Assembly (NCBI GenBank): GCA_964547415.1
Contig: CAZJNX010000177.1
Coordinates: 1-10,291, forward strand
Source: CAZJNX01 sp964547415
GTDB lineage: Bacteria; Pseudomonadota; Alphaproteobacteria; Rhizobiales; Amorphaceae
Direction: 5' to 3'
Length of the DNA: 10,291 bases
Positions 1-6,041 of the stretch are shown here, one piece after another (position 1 is the first letter of the stretch; the number at the start of each line of letters is the position of its first letter). The position numbers were made by a program, and so were the translations under genes. The notes beneath the pieces are model-generated. The model saw only the letters and a program-made list of their open reading frames with translations. It did not search any database and had not been told where the DNA came from.

Positions 1-120
1 TCCGGAGCCGCATAAGCCCAAATCCCTGTCTCACCAAACCGTACACCGGGGGAGCCACAGGCAAAAAACCGTTCTTGCTCGCGAGATCGCCACTGACAGA
101 CGGTTCTTGGGTAGAAGACG
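1..120. other. DNA upstream of IS3 OrfB, possible OrfA tail and IS end
   Basis: No complete gene is present. From about position 60 one plus frame (codons starting at 63) reads KKPFLLARSPLTDGS, which resembles the lysine- and leucine-rich C-terminal tail of OrfA proteins in IS2-like elements. No earlier OrfA helix-turn-helix is visible in the window. A run of six A residues at 63-68 recalls the slippery site of IS2, but a -1 slip there does not lead into the OrfB frame, which has stops at 94 and 112. The motif ACCGGGGG at 45-52 recurs at 954-961 next to the OrfB stop in the same orientation, so 41-59 may be the right end of a related element. This is a weak call. Confidence 0.3.
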
Positions 121-954
121 GTGGCCGACGTTCTTGGTGTTTCCCGGTCGAACCTGGTCGAGCGCCTGAAGGGGAACGACAAGCCGCGTCGGCGCCACCA
201 CAGGGCGCAAGACGCGGCGCTGCTGCCGCTCGTGAAGCCGCTGGTGGGGGAACGCCCGACCTATGGCTACCGCCGCATCACGGCGCTCGTGAACCGCGAA
301 CGCGTGACCCGGAAAGAGCCGCCCGCCAACCACAAGCGGATCTACCGGATCATGAAGATCCACGGCCTTCTCCTCGAGCGGCACTCCGGCGACCGGCCCG
401 GGCGCGTCCACGACGGCAAGGTCGTCGTCATGCGCTCGGACCTCAGCTGGTGCGCCGACGGGCTGGAGGTCCCGTGCTGGAACGGCGAGATCGTCCGCGT
501 CGCCTTCGTCATCGACGCGCACGACCGGGACATCATCGCCTGGCGCGCGGTCGCGGGCGCCGGGATCTCCGGCTCGGACGTACGGGACATGATGCTGGAG
601 GCCGTCGAAACCCGGTTCGCCACCCCCGGGGCACCCCATCCGGTGGCATGGTTGTCGGACAACGGCTCGCCCTACACGGCGCGCGACACCCGACGCTTCG
701 CCGCGCAGCTCGGTCTCGTGCCGTGCTTCACGCCGGTCGCCAGCCCCGAGAGCAACGGGCTCTGGGAGGCCTTCGTGAAGACCTTCAAGCGCGACTATGT
801 TCGCGTGAACCCGCTGCCGGACGCCGCAACCGCCCTGCAGCAGATCGCCGGGTGGTTCGAGGACGACAACGAGAACCACCCTCACGCCGGGCTCCGGATG
901 CGCTCGCCGCGCGCCTTCCGACGCCTCAACCAGACCGCCGAGGTGTACGCTTAA
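121..954 (+). CDS. IS3-family (IS2-like) transposase OrfB, DDE integrase core
   Basis: This is the catalytic subunit of an IS3-family transposase of 277 aa, starting at GTG 121. After a short helical N-terminus (ADVLGVSRSNL), residues 41-80 match the pre-integrase HTH_21 region (ERPTYGYRRI, NHKRIYRIMK). The integrase core follows: D113 in WCADGLEV, D180 in SDNGSPYT and E216 in SNGLWEAFVK. The D180-E216 spacing of 35 residues is the IS3 hallmark, and KRDY and NHPHAGL follow as in IS2 OrfB. It is slightly shorter than IS2 OrfB (about 300 aa as recalled). In-frame stops at 94 and 112 prevent a longer N-terminus, so either the protein is naturally translated from GTG or its frameshift fusion to OrfA is lost. 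All catalytic residues remain, so it could act in trans, but this copy lacks a visible left end. Confidence 0.9.
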   Translation: MADVLGVSRSNLVERLKGNDKPRRRHHRAQDAALLPLVKPLVGERPTYGYRRITALVNRERVTRKEPPANHKRIYRIMKIHGLLLERHSGDRPGRVHDGKVVVMRSDLSWCADGLEVPCWNGEIVRVAFVIDAHDRDIIAWRAVAGAGISGSDVRDMMLEAVETRFATPGAPHPVAWLSDNGSPYTARDTRRFAAQLGLVPCFTPVASPESNGLWEAFVKTFKRDYVRVNPLPDAATALQQIAGWFEDDNENHPHAGLRMRSPRAFRRLNQTAEVYA

Positions 955-969
955 CCGGGGGCAACACCA
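945..969 (+). repeat. Probable right terminal repeat of the IS3 element
   Basis: The OrfB stop (952-954) runs into ACCGGGGGCAACACCA, ending in the CA dinucleotide typical of IS3-family termini. Readable IS256 coding sequence begins at 968, which places the element boundary within a few bases of 969. The matching left repeat is not in the window, so the boundary is inferred. Confidence 0.5.
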
Positions 970-1147
970 CGACGTCATCGGCATCTTTCCGAATGACGAC
1001 GCGATCGTCCGCCTCGTGGCGGCGCTGACGCTGGAGACCAACGACGAGTGGGCGGTGCCCCGGCGCTGCATGAGCCCTGAAACGCTCGCTCGCGTCACCG
1101 ACAATCCCAGCGTCAGGCTGCCCGCCATGGCCCTGATCAAGCCCTGA
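968..1147 (+). pseudogene. IS256 (Mutator)-family transposase, C-terminal remnant
   Basis: The last 59 codons of an IS256-family transposase end at TGA 1145-1147. The reading HDVIGIFPNDDAIVRL, followed by ALTLETNDEWAVPRR and SPETL, matches the C-terminus that follows the catalytic domain in this family (typically IGIFPNE.AI.RL, LLEQNDEWAV, MTLE). The catalytic DDE residues lie upstream and are missing because the IS3 right end interrupts the gene at about 968. The tail ends SVRLPAMALIKP, close to the family's usual ending. No frameshift is visible within the piece. It is non-functional. Confidence 0.85.
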
Positions 1148-1163
1148 CCTCTCCGAGGGTCGG

Positions 1164-1193
1164 CGCTCCTGCACCACGCCGTCGGACACTATC
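1164..1193 (+). repeat. Probable right end of the IS256 element
   Basis: The sequence CTCCTGCACCACGCCGTCGG, continuing to ACACTATC at 1193, lies just after the IS256 stop. It resembles the CACCAC-containing terminal repeats of alphaproteobacterial IS256 elements. IS110 coding sequence resumes at 1198, so the element must end between 1148 and about 1197. The left repeat and target duplication cannot be checked here. Confidence 0.45.
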
Positions 1194-1197
1194 GTGA

Positions 1198-1437
1198 AGC
1201 GCCAATTCTTCCGGTGGGAAGAACCGGCTGGAACAGGTCTCGAAGGCGTGCCAGGCTGACATTCGGCTGCTGCTGATCGTCGGGGCGATATCACGTCTGA
1301 CGCGGGTCGCTCGCTTTACGATCGCAAAGGCCTCGTGGCGGGTTCAAATGATTGAGAAAAAGCCGGGAATGCTGGTTGCGGCCGCCCTGACCAACAAAAT
1401 GGGGCGGATGATCTGGGCAACGCCGGCAAACAATTAA
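1198..1437 (+). pseudogene. IS110-family transposase, C-terminal remnant
   Basis: About 79 codons in one open frame, ending at TAA 1435-1437. It starts at NSSGGKNRLEQVSKACQADI and continues through LLLIVGAISRL and SWRVQMIEKKPGMLVAAAL to TNKMGRMIWA. These correspond to the conserved IS110 C-terminus (SGGK.RLG..SK, RRLLI.GA, W...ML.RKP...VAVALANKMAR..WA). The fragment begins close to where the family's catalytic serine lies; the RuvC-like DEDD domain is absent. An in-frame TGA at 1195-1197 and the IS256 end define the left break. After IWA the reading TPANN departs from the family, so homology ends near 1417. Confidence 0.85.
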
Positions 1438-1724
1438 GATGCGTCGATCTCGTCGGTATTCGCATGGGGTGCGCGTTCGCCTCGACCTTCAGCGGTTTCG
1501 CGATCACCAACCGCGCCACCAAGGGCGACAGCACGCGCGGGACCACCATGCCGCTGCCCGTCGTCGCGATGACCACCTCATCCGTCGACTCGAGCGTCCT
1601 GCGGAAGTCTGTTGGCGCCGTCCAGGTCATCTCGACCCGATCTGCACGGCGAGGAACGCCGTCGTCCCAGATCACCACCCTCCCGAGAGGTTCTGTGACC
1701 GTCGGTGTCAATGATGGGTCGTAT
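1438..1724 (-). pseudogene. IS110-family transposase, N-terminal remnant, decayed
   Basis: On the minus strand the main frame reads GRVVIWDDG, STDEVVIATTGSGMVVPRVL and SPLVARLVIAKPLKVEA. This matches the N-terminal RuvC-like domain of IS110 transposases (normally DEVVIEATGN, VANPLQVKAIAHAHVKTDKIDA). Decay is plain. A shift is needed upstream to join a short IIDTDGHRTSRE stretch, which would carry the first catalytic Asp, and the expected ATG there reads ATA (1724-1722). The Glu of VIEATGN is replaced by Ala. A second shift is needed to reach TDEIDA near 1447-1438, followed directly by TAA. The rest of the gene is missing, replaced by the oppositely oriented IS110 C-terminus. Confidence 0.8.
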
Positions 1725-2016
1725 GCGCCTGCCTGTCGATCGCCACGACGGGAGCGGCGGGGGACAAGACACCTACGGATCGGCGGGCGCCGCGCGCCCG
1801 GGTCAGTGGCAGAGGCGGCCAGCGACGAACCCGAGCGCGCAGCTCGTCGTACGCACCGGCCGGCCCGCCTGTCCTCTTCGTGCTCACGGAGCCTCCGTCC
1901 CGGATGCTCGCGGCAGACGGCGCCAACACGAAGACAGGCCGCCGGACCGTCGGCCCCGCTCCCCTCATCGTGACAGACAACCCGTGGCGACACGCCGGCC
2001 GATGGAGCGGGACCGC
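1725..2016. other. Non-coding stretch with inverted repeats, probable IS110 flank
   Basis: No recognisable protein is encoded here. The strongest structure pairs 1867-1882 with 1927-1939 (GCCTGTC, a 3-nt bulge, TTCGTG against CACGAAGACAGGC). The enclosed arm holds ACGGAG-C-CTCCGT at 1886-1898. A further short stem pairs 1937-1941 with 1951-1955 (GGCCG/CGGCC), in part an alternative to the outer stem. The stretch lies just upstream of the minus-strand IS110 reading frame, the place where IS110 elements of the IS621 type carry their bridge RNA. It could therefore be a relic of that RNA gene. Where the element ends and MCP-flanking chromosome begins is not visible. Confidence 0.35.
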
Positions 2017-2018
2017 TC
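2005..2018 (-). repeat. Short inverted repeat over the MCP stop codon
   Basis: GAGCGGGACCGCTC forms a 5-bp stem (GAGCG/CGCTC) with a 4-nt loop and overlaps the TGA of the chemoreceptor gene. There is no T-tract after it on the minus strand, so it is at best a weak transcript-end structure. Confidence 0.3.
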
Positions 2019-4335
2019 ATGCGGCACGCCCGCTTGCCACGGTCGCGTTGTCGTTGCCCGCGACGGTGAGCAGGAAACGCTCGCGCCGGTCGAGGGATTC
2101 CCGATCGAGGGAGAACTGGACCGTCGTGCGGCCGCCCGACACCTCCGCCACGCGACCGCGAATCTCGCCGAAGCCGTCCACCTCGAGGACGAGACGCTGG
2201 CCGGGCCTCGCCCCGCCGATGCCCTCCACGTCGGCCGTGGCGGGCGACATGGCGACGATGGTGCAGGCGCCGAGGCCGTCCGAGAGGCGCGTTCGGGCGG
2301 AGAGGCGGACGCGGCGCTTGTTGATCGTCTCGCGGATGGTGCGGTCGCCGATGCCTTCGAGGAAATTGCGAACCTCCGTCGCGAGAGTGGAGGCGTCTTC
2401 CGCAAGGCCGCTCGCGGCGGCGCGCACCTGTCCGGCCTGACCCTCCGTCCCGGCCGTCGCGGCGGAGACGGCCTCGACCTCGGTGCGAACGCCGCGCACC
2501 TCCCCGAGGGCCGCGGCGGCCGACCGCGCGATCTCCTCCGTTGCCGTGCGCTGCTCGAAGGCCGCCGCGGCGACCGCCTCGGCGATCTCGTCGAGGCCCG
2601 CGAGACCATCCTTCATCGAGCGAACGGCGGTGACGGCCCCCGAGGACAAGGTATCGATGCCGGTCAGGCTCTCGGTGATCCGGTCGGTCGCCTTCGCGGT
2701 CTGCTCGGCGAGTTGCTTGACCTCGGCGGCCACCACGGCGAAACCCTTGCCGGCCGCACCCGCGCGCGCCGATTCGATCGTGGCGTTGAGGGCGAGCAGG
2801 TTGGTCTGTTCGGAGATCTCGCGGATGAGGGTGATGATCTCGCCGATCCGGCGGGTCGCGGCGACGAGCTCCGTCACGTCGCGCTCCGCCCCCTCGGCCC
2901 CTTCGCGGACGGACTTGGACATGCGGCTCGCCCGCTCGGCCTGTTCGCCGATCTCGGCGATGGAGCTCGTCAGCTCCTCGGACGCGGAGGCGATGGCCTG
3001 GATGGAGCCTTCCATCCTCGCCGCGGCCTGTGCCACCGAGGAGGCCTTCCCGGCGGTGGCCCCCGCGGACGACCGCATGGCGTCGGAGGTCGCCGCCATC
3101 GCGTCGGCGGAGCCGTTGAAGCCCTTCAGCACGTGGTCCATGGACTTGCCGAACATGGCGACCATCTGGTCGATCTCGTCCTGGCGGTGCCGGTTCTCTT
3201 GGGCCGTCCTGAGGCGCGCGGCCTCGAGGGCCCGCCGCTCCTCCGCGTTGACGCGGAAGACCTCGACCGCCAAGGCCATCGCGCCGATCTCGTCCCCCCT
3301 GTCGGTGCCGGGCACCGCGGTGGCGAGCTCACCGGCCGCGATCGCGCGCATGGTGGCGGTCATGGAGCGGATCGGCCGGACGATCGAGGCAGACAGGAGG
3401 AAGGCGACGACGACGGCGAGGGCGAGGGCGACGCCGAGGACGACGGTCGCGAAACGGGTGCCACCCGCCTTGATGGCGAGGAGCCGCTCCGTCGCAGCCA
3501 GTTCCCGCGCCGTGGCCACGGCGACCATGCGGGCCGTCGCCCCCTCGAGGGCCGGGAGGGCCTCGTCGAAGAGGGTCCGCGTCGCCGACCGCTCCCGTTC
3601 GAGGGCCGCCGCGAGATCCGCGAGGCCCCCGGCGAAGGCGGCAAGGTGGGCGGTCACCGCCGGATCGGCTCCGGCAAGGCGTGCGTAGGCGTCGCGGGCG
3701 GCCGCGATCTCCCGTCTGGACCGCTCGATGTCGGCGGCCTCGAAGTCGTCGAGGTAGCGGTTGGCGTAGTCGCGGGCGAGCATGAGGCGCAGCGCCACCC
3801 CCATGAGCGCGACCGCACGGCCGCGCTCTCCGGCGGCAGCGGCGGCGGTGGCGGCGTCCTCTAGGCTTCTGCGGGCGGCGGTGCCTTCGCTGCGCAGATC
3901 CCCGTCCACCACGGCGTTGCGGATGGTGCGACGCTCGACCACCGTCCGGAAGGCGGTGGAGAAGCCGGCGAGGGCCTCGCCGGCGGCGCCGGCGGCGCGC
4001 CGGAAGGCCTCGTCCTGGGCCGTGCCGCGGGCGGAGGCGAGGGCAGCCGCCGCCTCCGCGAGGCGGGCGAGCGTCGCCTCCTGGCGCGCTTCGGTGTTGC
4101 GAGCGATGTACTCCTTCGCCGCTCCGACCGCAGTCGCGACGTCGACGCGCAGGGCCTCGGCCGTCTCGTGCCCGGTGGCGGCGGTGCGGTAGACGCCGAA
4201 GGCGTCGGTGATGGCGTCGAGGCTGCGGAGCGCCACGCCGCCCGTCGCGAGGATGAGGAGGCCGAGGAGCGCGAGCCCCGCCGCCACCCGCCGGCCGATG
4301 GGCCAGCCCGACAGGCACCCGCCGAGGCCGTTCAC
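2017..4335 (-). CDS. Methyl-accepting chemotaxis protein with PilZ-like C-terminus
   Basis: A 772-aa inner-membrane chemoreceptor. TM1 is at about 16-35 and TM2 at about 294-317, enclosing a roughly 255-residue periplasmic, mostly alpha-helical ligand region. Its length is compatible with a helical bimodular (HBM-type) sensor, but the ligand is unknown. A HAMP linker follows (about 318-371, starting IVRPIRSM), then the signalling coiled coil. The hairpin tip near 504-546 (IREISEQTNLLALNATIESA, then GKGFAVVAAEVKQLA) contacts CheA and CheW. Instead of a CheR-tethering pentapeptide, residues about 668-758 form a PilZ-like barrel. There RxxxR is visible (R677-R681), but the DxSxxG motif is reduced to AMSPAT (695-700), so c-di-GMP binding is doubtful. 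The start is GTG, overlapping the upstream regulator's TGA as GTGA, which implies translational coupling. It is the last gene of the kinase-regulator-receptor group. Confidence 0.93.
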   Translation of the reverse strand: MNGLGGCLSGWPIGRRVAAGLALLGLLILATGGVALRSLDAITDAFGVYRTAATGHETAEALRVDVATAVGAAKEYIARNTEARQEATLARLAEAAAALASARGTAQDEAFRRAAGAAGEALAGFSTAFRTVVERRTIRNAVVDGDLRSEGTAARRSLEDAATAAAAAGERGRAVALMGVALRLMLARDYANRYLDDFEAADIERSRREIAAARDAYARLAGADPAVTAHLAAFAGGLADLAAALERERSATRTLFDEALPALEGATARMVAVATARELAATERLLAIKAGGTRFATVVLGVALALAVVVAFLLSASIVRPIRSMTATMRAIAAGELATAVPGTDRGDEIGAMALAVEVFRVNAEERRALEAARLRTAQENRHRQDEIDQMVAMFGKSMDHVLKGFNGSADAMAATSDAMRSSAGATAGKASSVAQAAARMEGSIQAIASASEELTSSIAEIGEQAERASRMSKSVREGAEGAERDVTELVAATRRIGEIITLIREISEQTNLLALNATIESARAGAAGKGFAVVAAEVKQLAEQTAKATDRITESLTGIDTLSSGAVTAVRSMKDGLAGLDEIAEAVAAAAFEQRTATEEIARSAAAALGEVRGVRTEVEAVSAATAGTEGQAGQVRAAASGLAEDASTLATEVRNFLEGIGDRTIRETINKRRVRLSARTRLSDGLGACTIVAMSPATADVEGIGGARPGQRLVLEVDGFGEIRGRVAEVSGGRTTVQFSLDRESLDRRERFLLTVAGNDNATVASGRAA

Positions 4336-4706
4336 GGGCGGCCCCCGAGGAGGCCCGCCACGCTCCGGCGCAGGTCGTCGGTCTCGAACGGCTTGGCGAG
4401 CGTCGCGTCCGCCAGGTGCGTGGCAGCGGCGAGCGCGTCGCCCGCCTCCACCAGGGCACCGCCCCCGGAGATCGCGAGGATCGGGCAGGTGAGGCCGGCC
4501 TCGCGCAGCCGGTCGATGGTGTCGAGCCCGTCGAGGCGGGGCATCAGGAGGTCCGTGATGACGAGGTCGGGCGCGGTGCGGCGGGCGATCTCCACCCCTT
4601 CGACGCCGTCCGTCGCCTCGCTCACCTCGTGACCGTCCCGGGCGAGGACACCGCCGATGGAGCGGCGGACGCCGGCGACGTCGTCGATGACGAGAATCCT
4701 AGCCAT
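4332..4706 (-). CDS. Single-domain (CheY/LovR-like) response regulator
   Basis: A stand-alone receiver domain of 124 aa with no output domain. The acidic pocket D8-D9 (ILVIDD), phospho-acceptor D52 (ITDLLMP), switch residue S80 (LAISGG) and K105 (LAKPF) are all present, so it should accept phosphate. Its ATG lies inside the end of the LOV kinase gene (8-nt overlap, ATGGCTAG) and its TGA overlaps the chemoreceptor GTG, so all three are probably made together. The natural phosphodonor is the adjacent kinase. Its target is not visible: it could be a phosphate sink, a relay to a histidine phosphotransferase, or a CheY-like effector. A longer minus-strand reading to 4952 is open, but only the part from 4706 has receiver homology. 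Confidence 0.92.
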   Translation of the reverse strand: MARILVIDDVAGVRRSIGGVLARDGHEVSEATDGVEGVEIARRTAPDLVITDLLMPRLDGLDTIDRLREAGLTCPILAISGGGALVEAGDALAAATHLADATLAKPFETDDLRRSVAGLLGGRP

Positions 4707-5940
4707 GGTGGACCATCTCCGTTCGGCTCGCGGCCGGCGCCGCGGCGGCCGGCAGGCGGATCTCGAAGGCGGCGCCGCGGCCCGCGCCCCCGCCGTCGAG
4801 GAGGACGGCCGATCCCCCCGCCCGGCGCACGATGCCGGCCACGACGAACAGGCCGAGGCCGGTGCCCGCGCCGACGGGCTTGGTGCTGAAGAAGGGTTCG
4901 AAGACCTTGTCCCGGAAGGCGGCCGGCACACCCGGCCCGGTGTCGCGGACAACGATCGACGCCTCGGCGCGGGTCCGCGCCGGTTCCGGTGGCAGAAGGC
5001 GGGCCTCGACCGTCACGGTTCCCTTCCCCGCCATGGCGTCGGCGGCGTTGACGATGAGGTTGATGAGGACCTGGCGCAGCTCCGTCGCCGACAGGGCCAC
5101 CAGGATCGGCCCCACGTCGACCCGCGCGGACAGGCGGACGTCCGGCGGCAGCACGCAGGTCGCCGAGGCGAGCGCGGCGTCGAGGGCCGGGGCGAGGGCG
5201 GCGGGCCCGCCCCCGTCCGCCGGCTCGCGGCCAAAGTCGAGGATGCGGCGCACGATGGAGCGGGCGTCCCGAGCGCTGGTGCGGATCATCTCGAGGTCGC
5301 CGCGGGCGGCCGACGCCTCGGGCGGGAGCGCCTCCTCCACCAGGTCGGGGAGGGTGAGGACCGGCTGGAGGAGGTTGTTGAGCTCGTGCGCCACCTGGCC
5401 GGCGATGCGGCCGAGGGCGGCCATCTTGTCCCGCCGGCGGGCTTCCTCCTCCCGCTCGCGGATCTCCGTCACGTCGCGCTGGATGCCGAGGTAGCCGGCG
5501 AGGCGGCCCGCCCCGTCGTGGAGCGGCGTGAGACACAGGGCGTTCCAGAAGGGCTCGCCGGTGACGCGGTAGTTGAGGACGTCGATCTCGATCGGGCGGG
5601 CGGCGGCGATGGCCGCGCGGATGGCGTCGATCGCCTCCGGGCTTGTGCCGGGGCCCTGCAGGAAGCGGCAGTTGCGGCCGACGGAATCGGCGCGGGAGAA
5701 GCCCGTCGTCCGCTCGAACGCCGGGTTCACGTAGACGAGGGGCTGGTCGGGCCGGCGGGTGTCCACGATGGTGAAGGACACGTCCGAGGCCTCCACCGCC
5801 GCGCGGATCAGCCCGTCGAGGGCGCTGACCGGCCGGGCGGCACTGGCCTCGCCCGGGGAGGCGGGGAGAACCGCCGACAGGTCGCCCGCGACGGGGGCTG
5901 CGGGGGGCGGGGGCGGCCCGACGAGGCGGTGGACTGTCAT
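4699..5940 (-). CDS. LOV-domain (blue-light) sensor histidine kinase
   Basis: A 413-aa soluble kinase. After a Pro/Ala-rich N-terminus (1-40), residues about 45-160 form a LOV domain. The photoactive cysteine C91 sits in GRNCRFLQG, and the flavin-contacting N123 (VLNYR), N133 (FWN) and Q154 (GIQRDVT) are all conserved, so FMN binding and cysteinyl-adduct photochemistry are expected. A short coiled linker (158-172) leads to the H-box with phosphorylatable H185 (GQVAHELNNLLQPVL). The catalytic domain has an N-box (N298, NLIVNAADAM), G1 (D333, DTGPGVP), an F-box (FEPFFSTKP) and G2 (GTGLGL). It is of the HELNN type, unlike the HWE kinases found in some LOV proteins. No membrane segment is seen. 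The ATG at 5940 has GGAG about 7 nt upstream. It starts the kinase-regulator-chemoreceptor group. Confidence 0.95.
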   Translation of the reverse strand: MTVHRLVGPPPPPAAPVAGDLSAVLPASPGEASAARPVSALDGLIRAAVEASDVSFTIVDTRRPDQPLVYVNPAFERTTGFSRADSVGRNCRFLQGPGTSPEAIDAIRAAIAAARPIEIDVLNYRVTGEPFWNALCLTPLHDGAGRLAGYLGIQRDVTEIREREEEARRRDKMAALGRIAGQVAHELNNLLQPVLTLPDLVEEALPPEASAARGDLEMIRTSARDARSIVRRILDFGREPADGGGPAALAPALDAALASATCVLPPDVRLSARVDVGPILVALSATELRQVLINLIVNAADAMAGKGTVTVEARLLPPEPARTRAEASIVVRDTGPGVPAAFRDKVFEPFFSTKPVGAGTGLGLFVVAGIVRRAGGSAVLLDGGGAGRGAAFEIRLPAAAAPAASRTEMVHHG

Positions 5941-5958
5941 CGGCGGCTCCGGGTCGGG

Positions 5959-5986
5959 CCCGCCGGCGTTCCGGCGGGACGCCGGC
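5959..5986 (-). promoter_or_regulatory. Mutually exclusive hairpins in the LOV kinase leader
   Basis: The 101-bp gap between the hydrolase stop and the kinase start contains two overlapping perfect 8-bp stems. One pairs 5959-5966 with 5971-5978 (CCCGCCGG/CCGGCGGG, 4-nt loop). The other pairs 5962-5969 with 5979-5986 (GCCGGCGT/ACGCCGGC, 9-nt loop). Only one can form at a time. They lie about 18 nt upstream of the kinase ATG and just upstream of its GGAG. No U-run follows, so a simple terminator is unlikely. The inverted repeats are directly visible; a regulatory role is inferred. Confidence 0.4.
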
Positions 5987-6041
5987 GACGCGGCCGGCTC
6001 GCTCCGCAGCCTTCACCATCGTTCTTGCGCGGAGCTTGCGC

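Larger units (their letters stand above)
1..1724. mobile_element. Nested insertion-sequence remnants (IS3, IS256, IS110)
   Basis: Four transposase pieces from three unrelated families lie end to end with almost no other DNA between them. In order they are IS3 OrfB (+), an IS256 C-terminus (+), an IS110 C-terminus (+) and an IS110 N-terminus (-). Each piece stops being recognisable where the next begins, which suggests IS3 inserted into IS256 and IS256 into IS110. The left-hand halves of the IS256 gene and of the plus-strand IS110 gene are not in this window. The non-coding end of the minus-strand IS110 piece probably continues beyond 1724. Family calls rest on recognised protein motifs, and the order of insertion is inferred from the junctions. 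Confidence 0.8.

Noticed and set aside
63..68. A6 programmed -1 frameshift site joining OrfA to OrfB
   Set aside because: A -1 shift there enters a frame that stops before joining OrfB; the OrfB frame itself has stops at 94 and 112.
31..1140. 369-codon minus-strand open frame over the IS3 and IS256 pieces
   Set aside because: Antisense to recognised transposase sequence, with no protein motif.
1705..3864. 719-codon open frame on the plus strand opposite the chemoreceptor
   Set aside because: A GC-rich shadow: low-complexity Arg/Gly/Asp composition, no recognisable domain, and it lies antisense to a clearly conserved chemoreceptor.
4622..6019. 465-codon minus-strand frame overlapping the LOV kinase
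   Set aside because: Pro/Arg-rich reading in another frame of the kinase gene. The kinase frame has every family motif.
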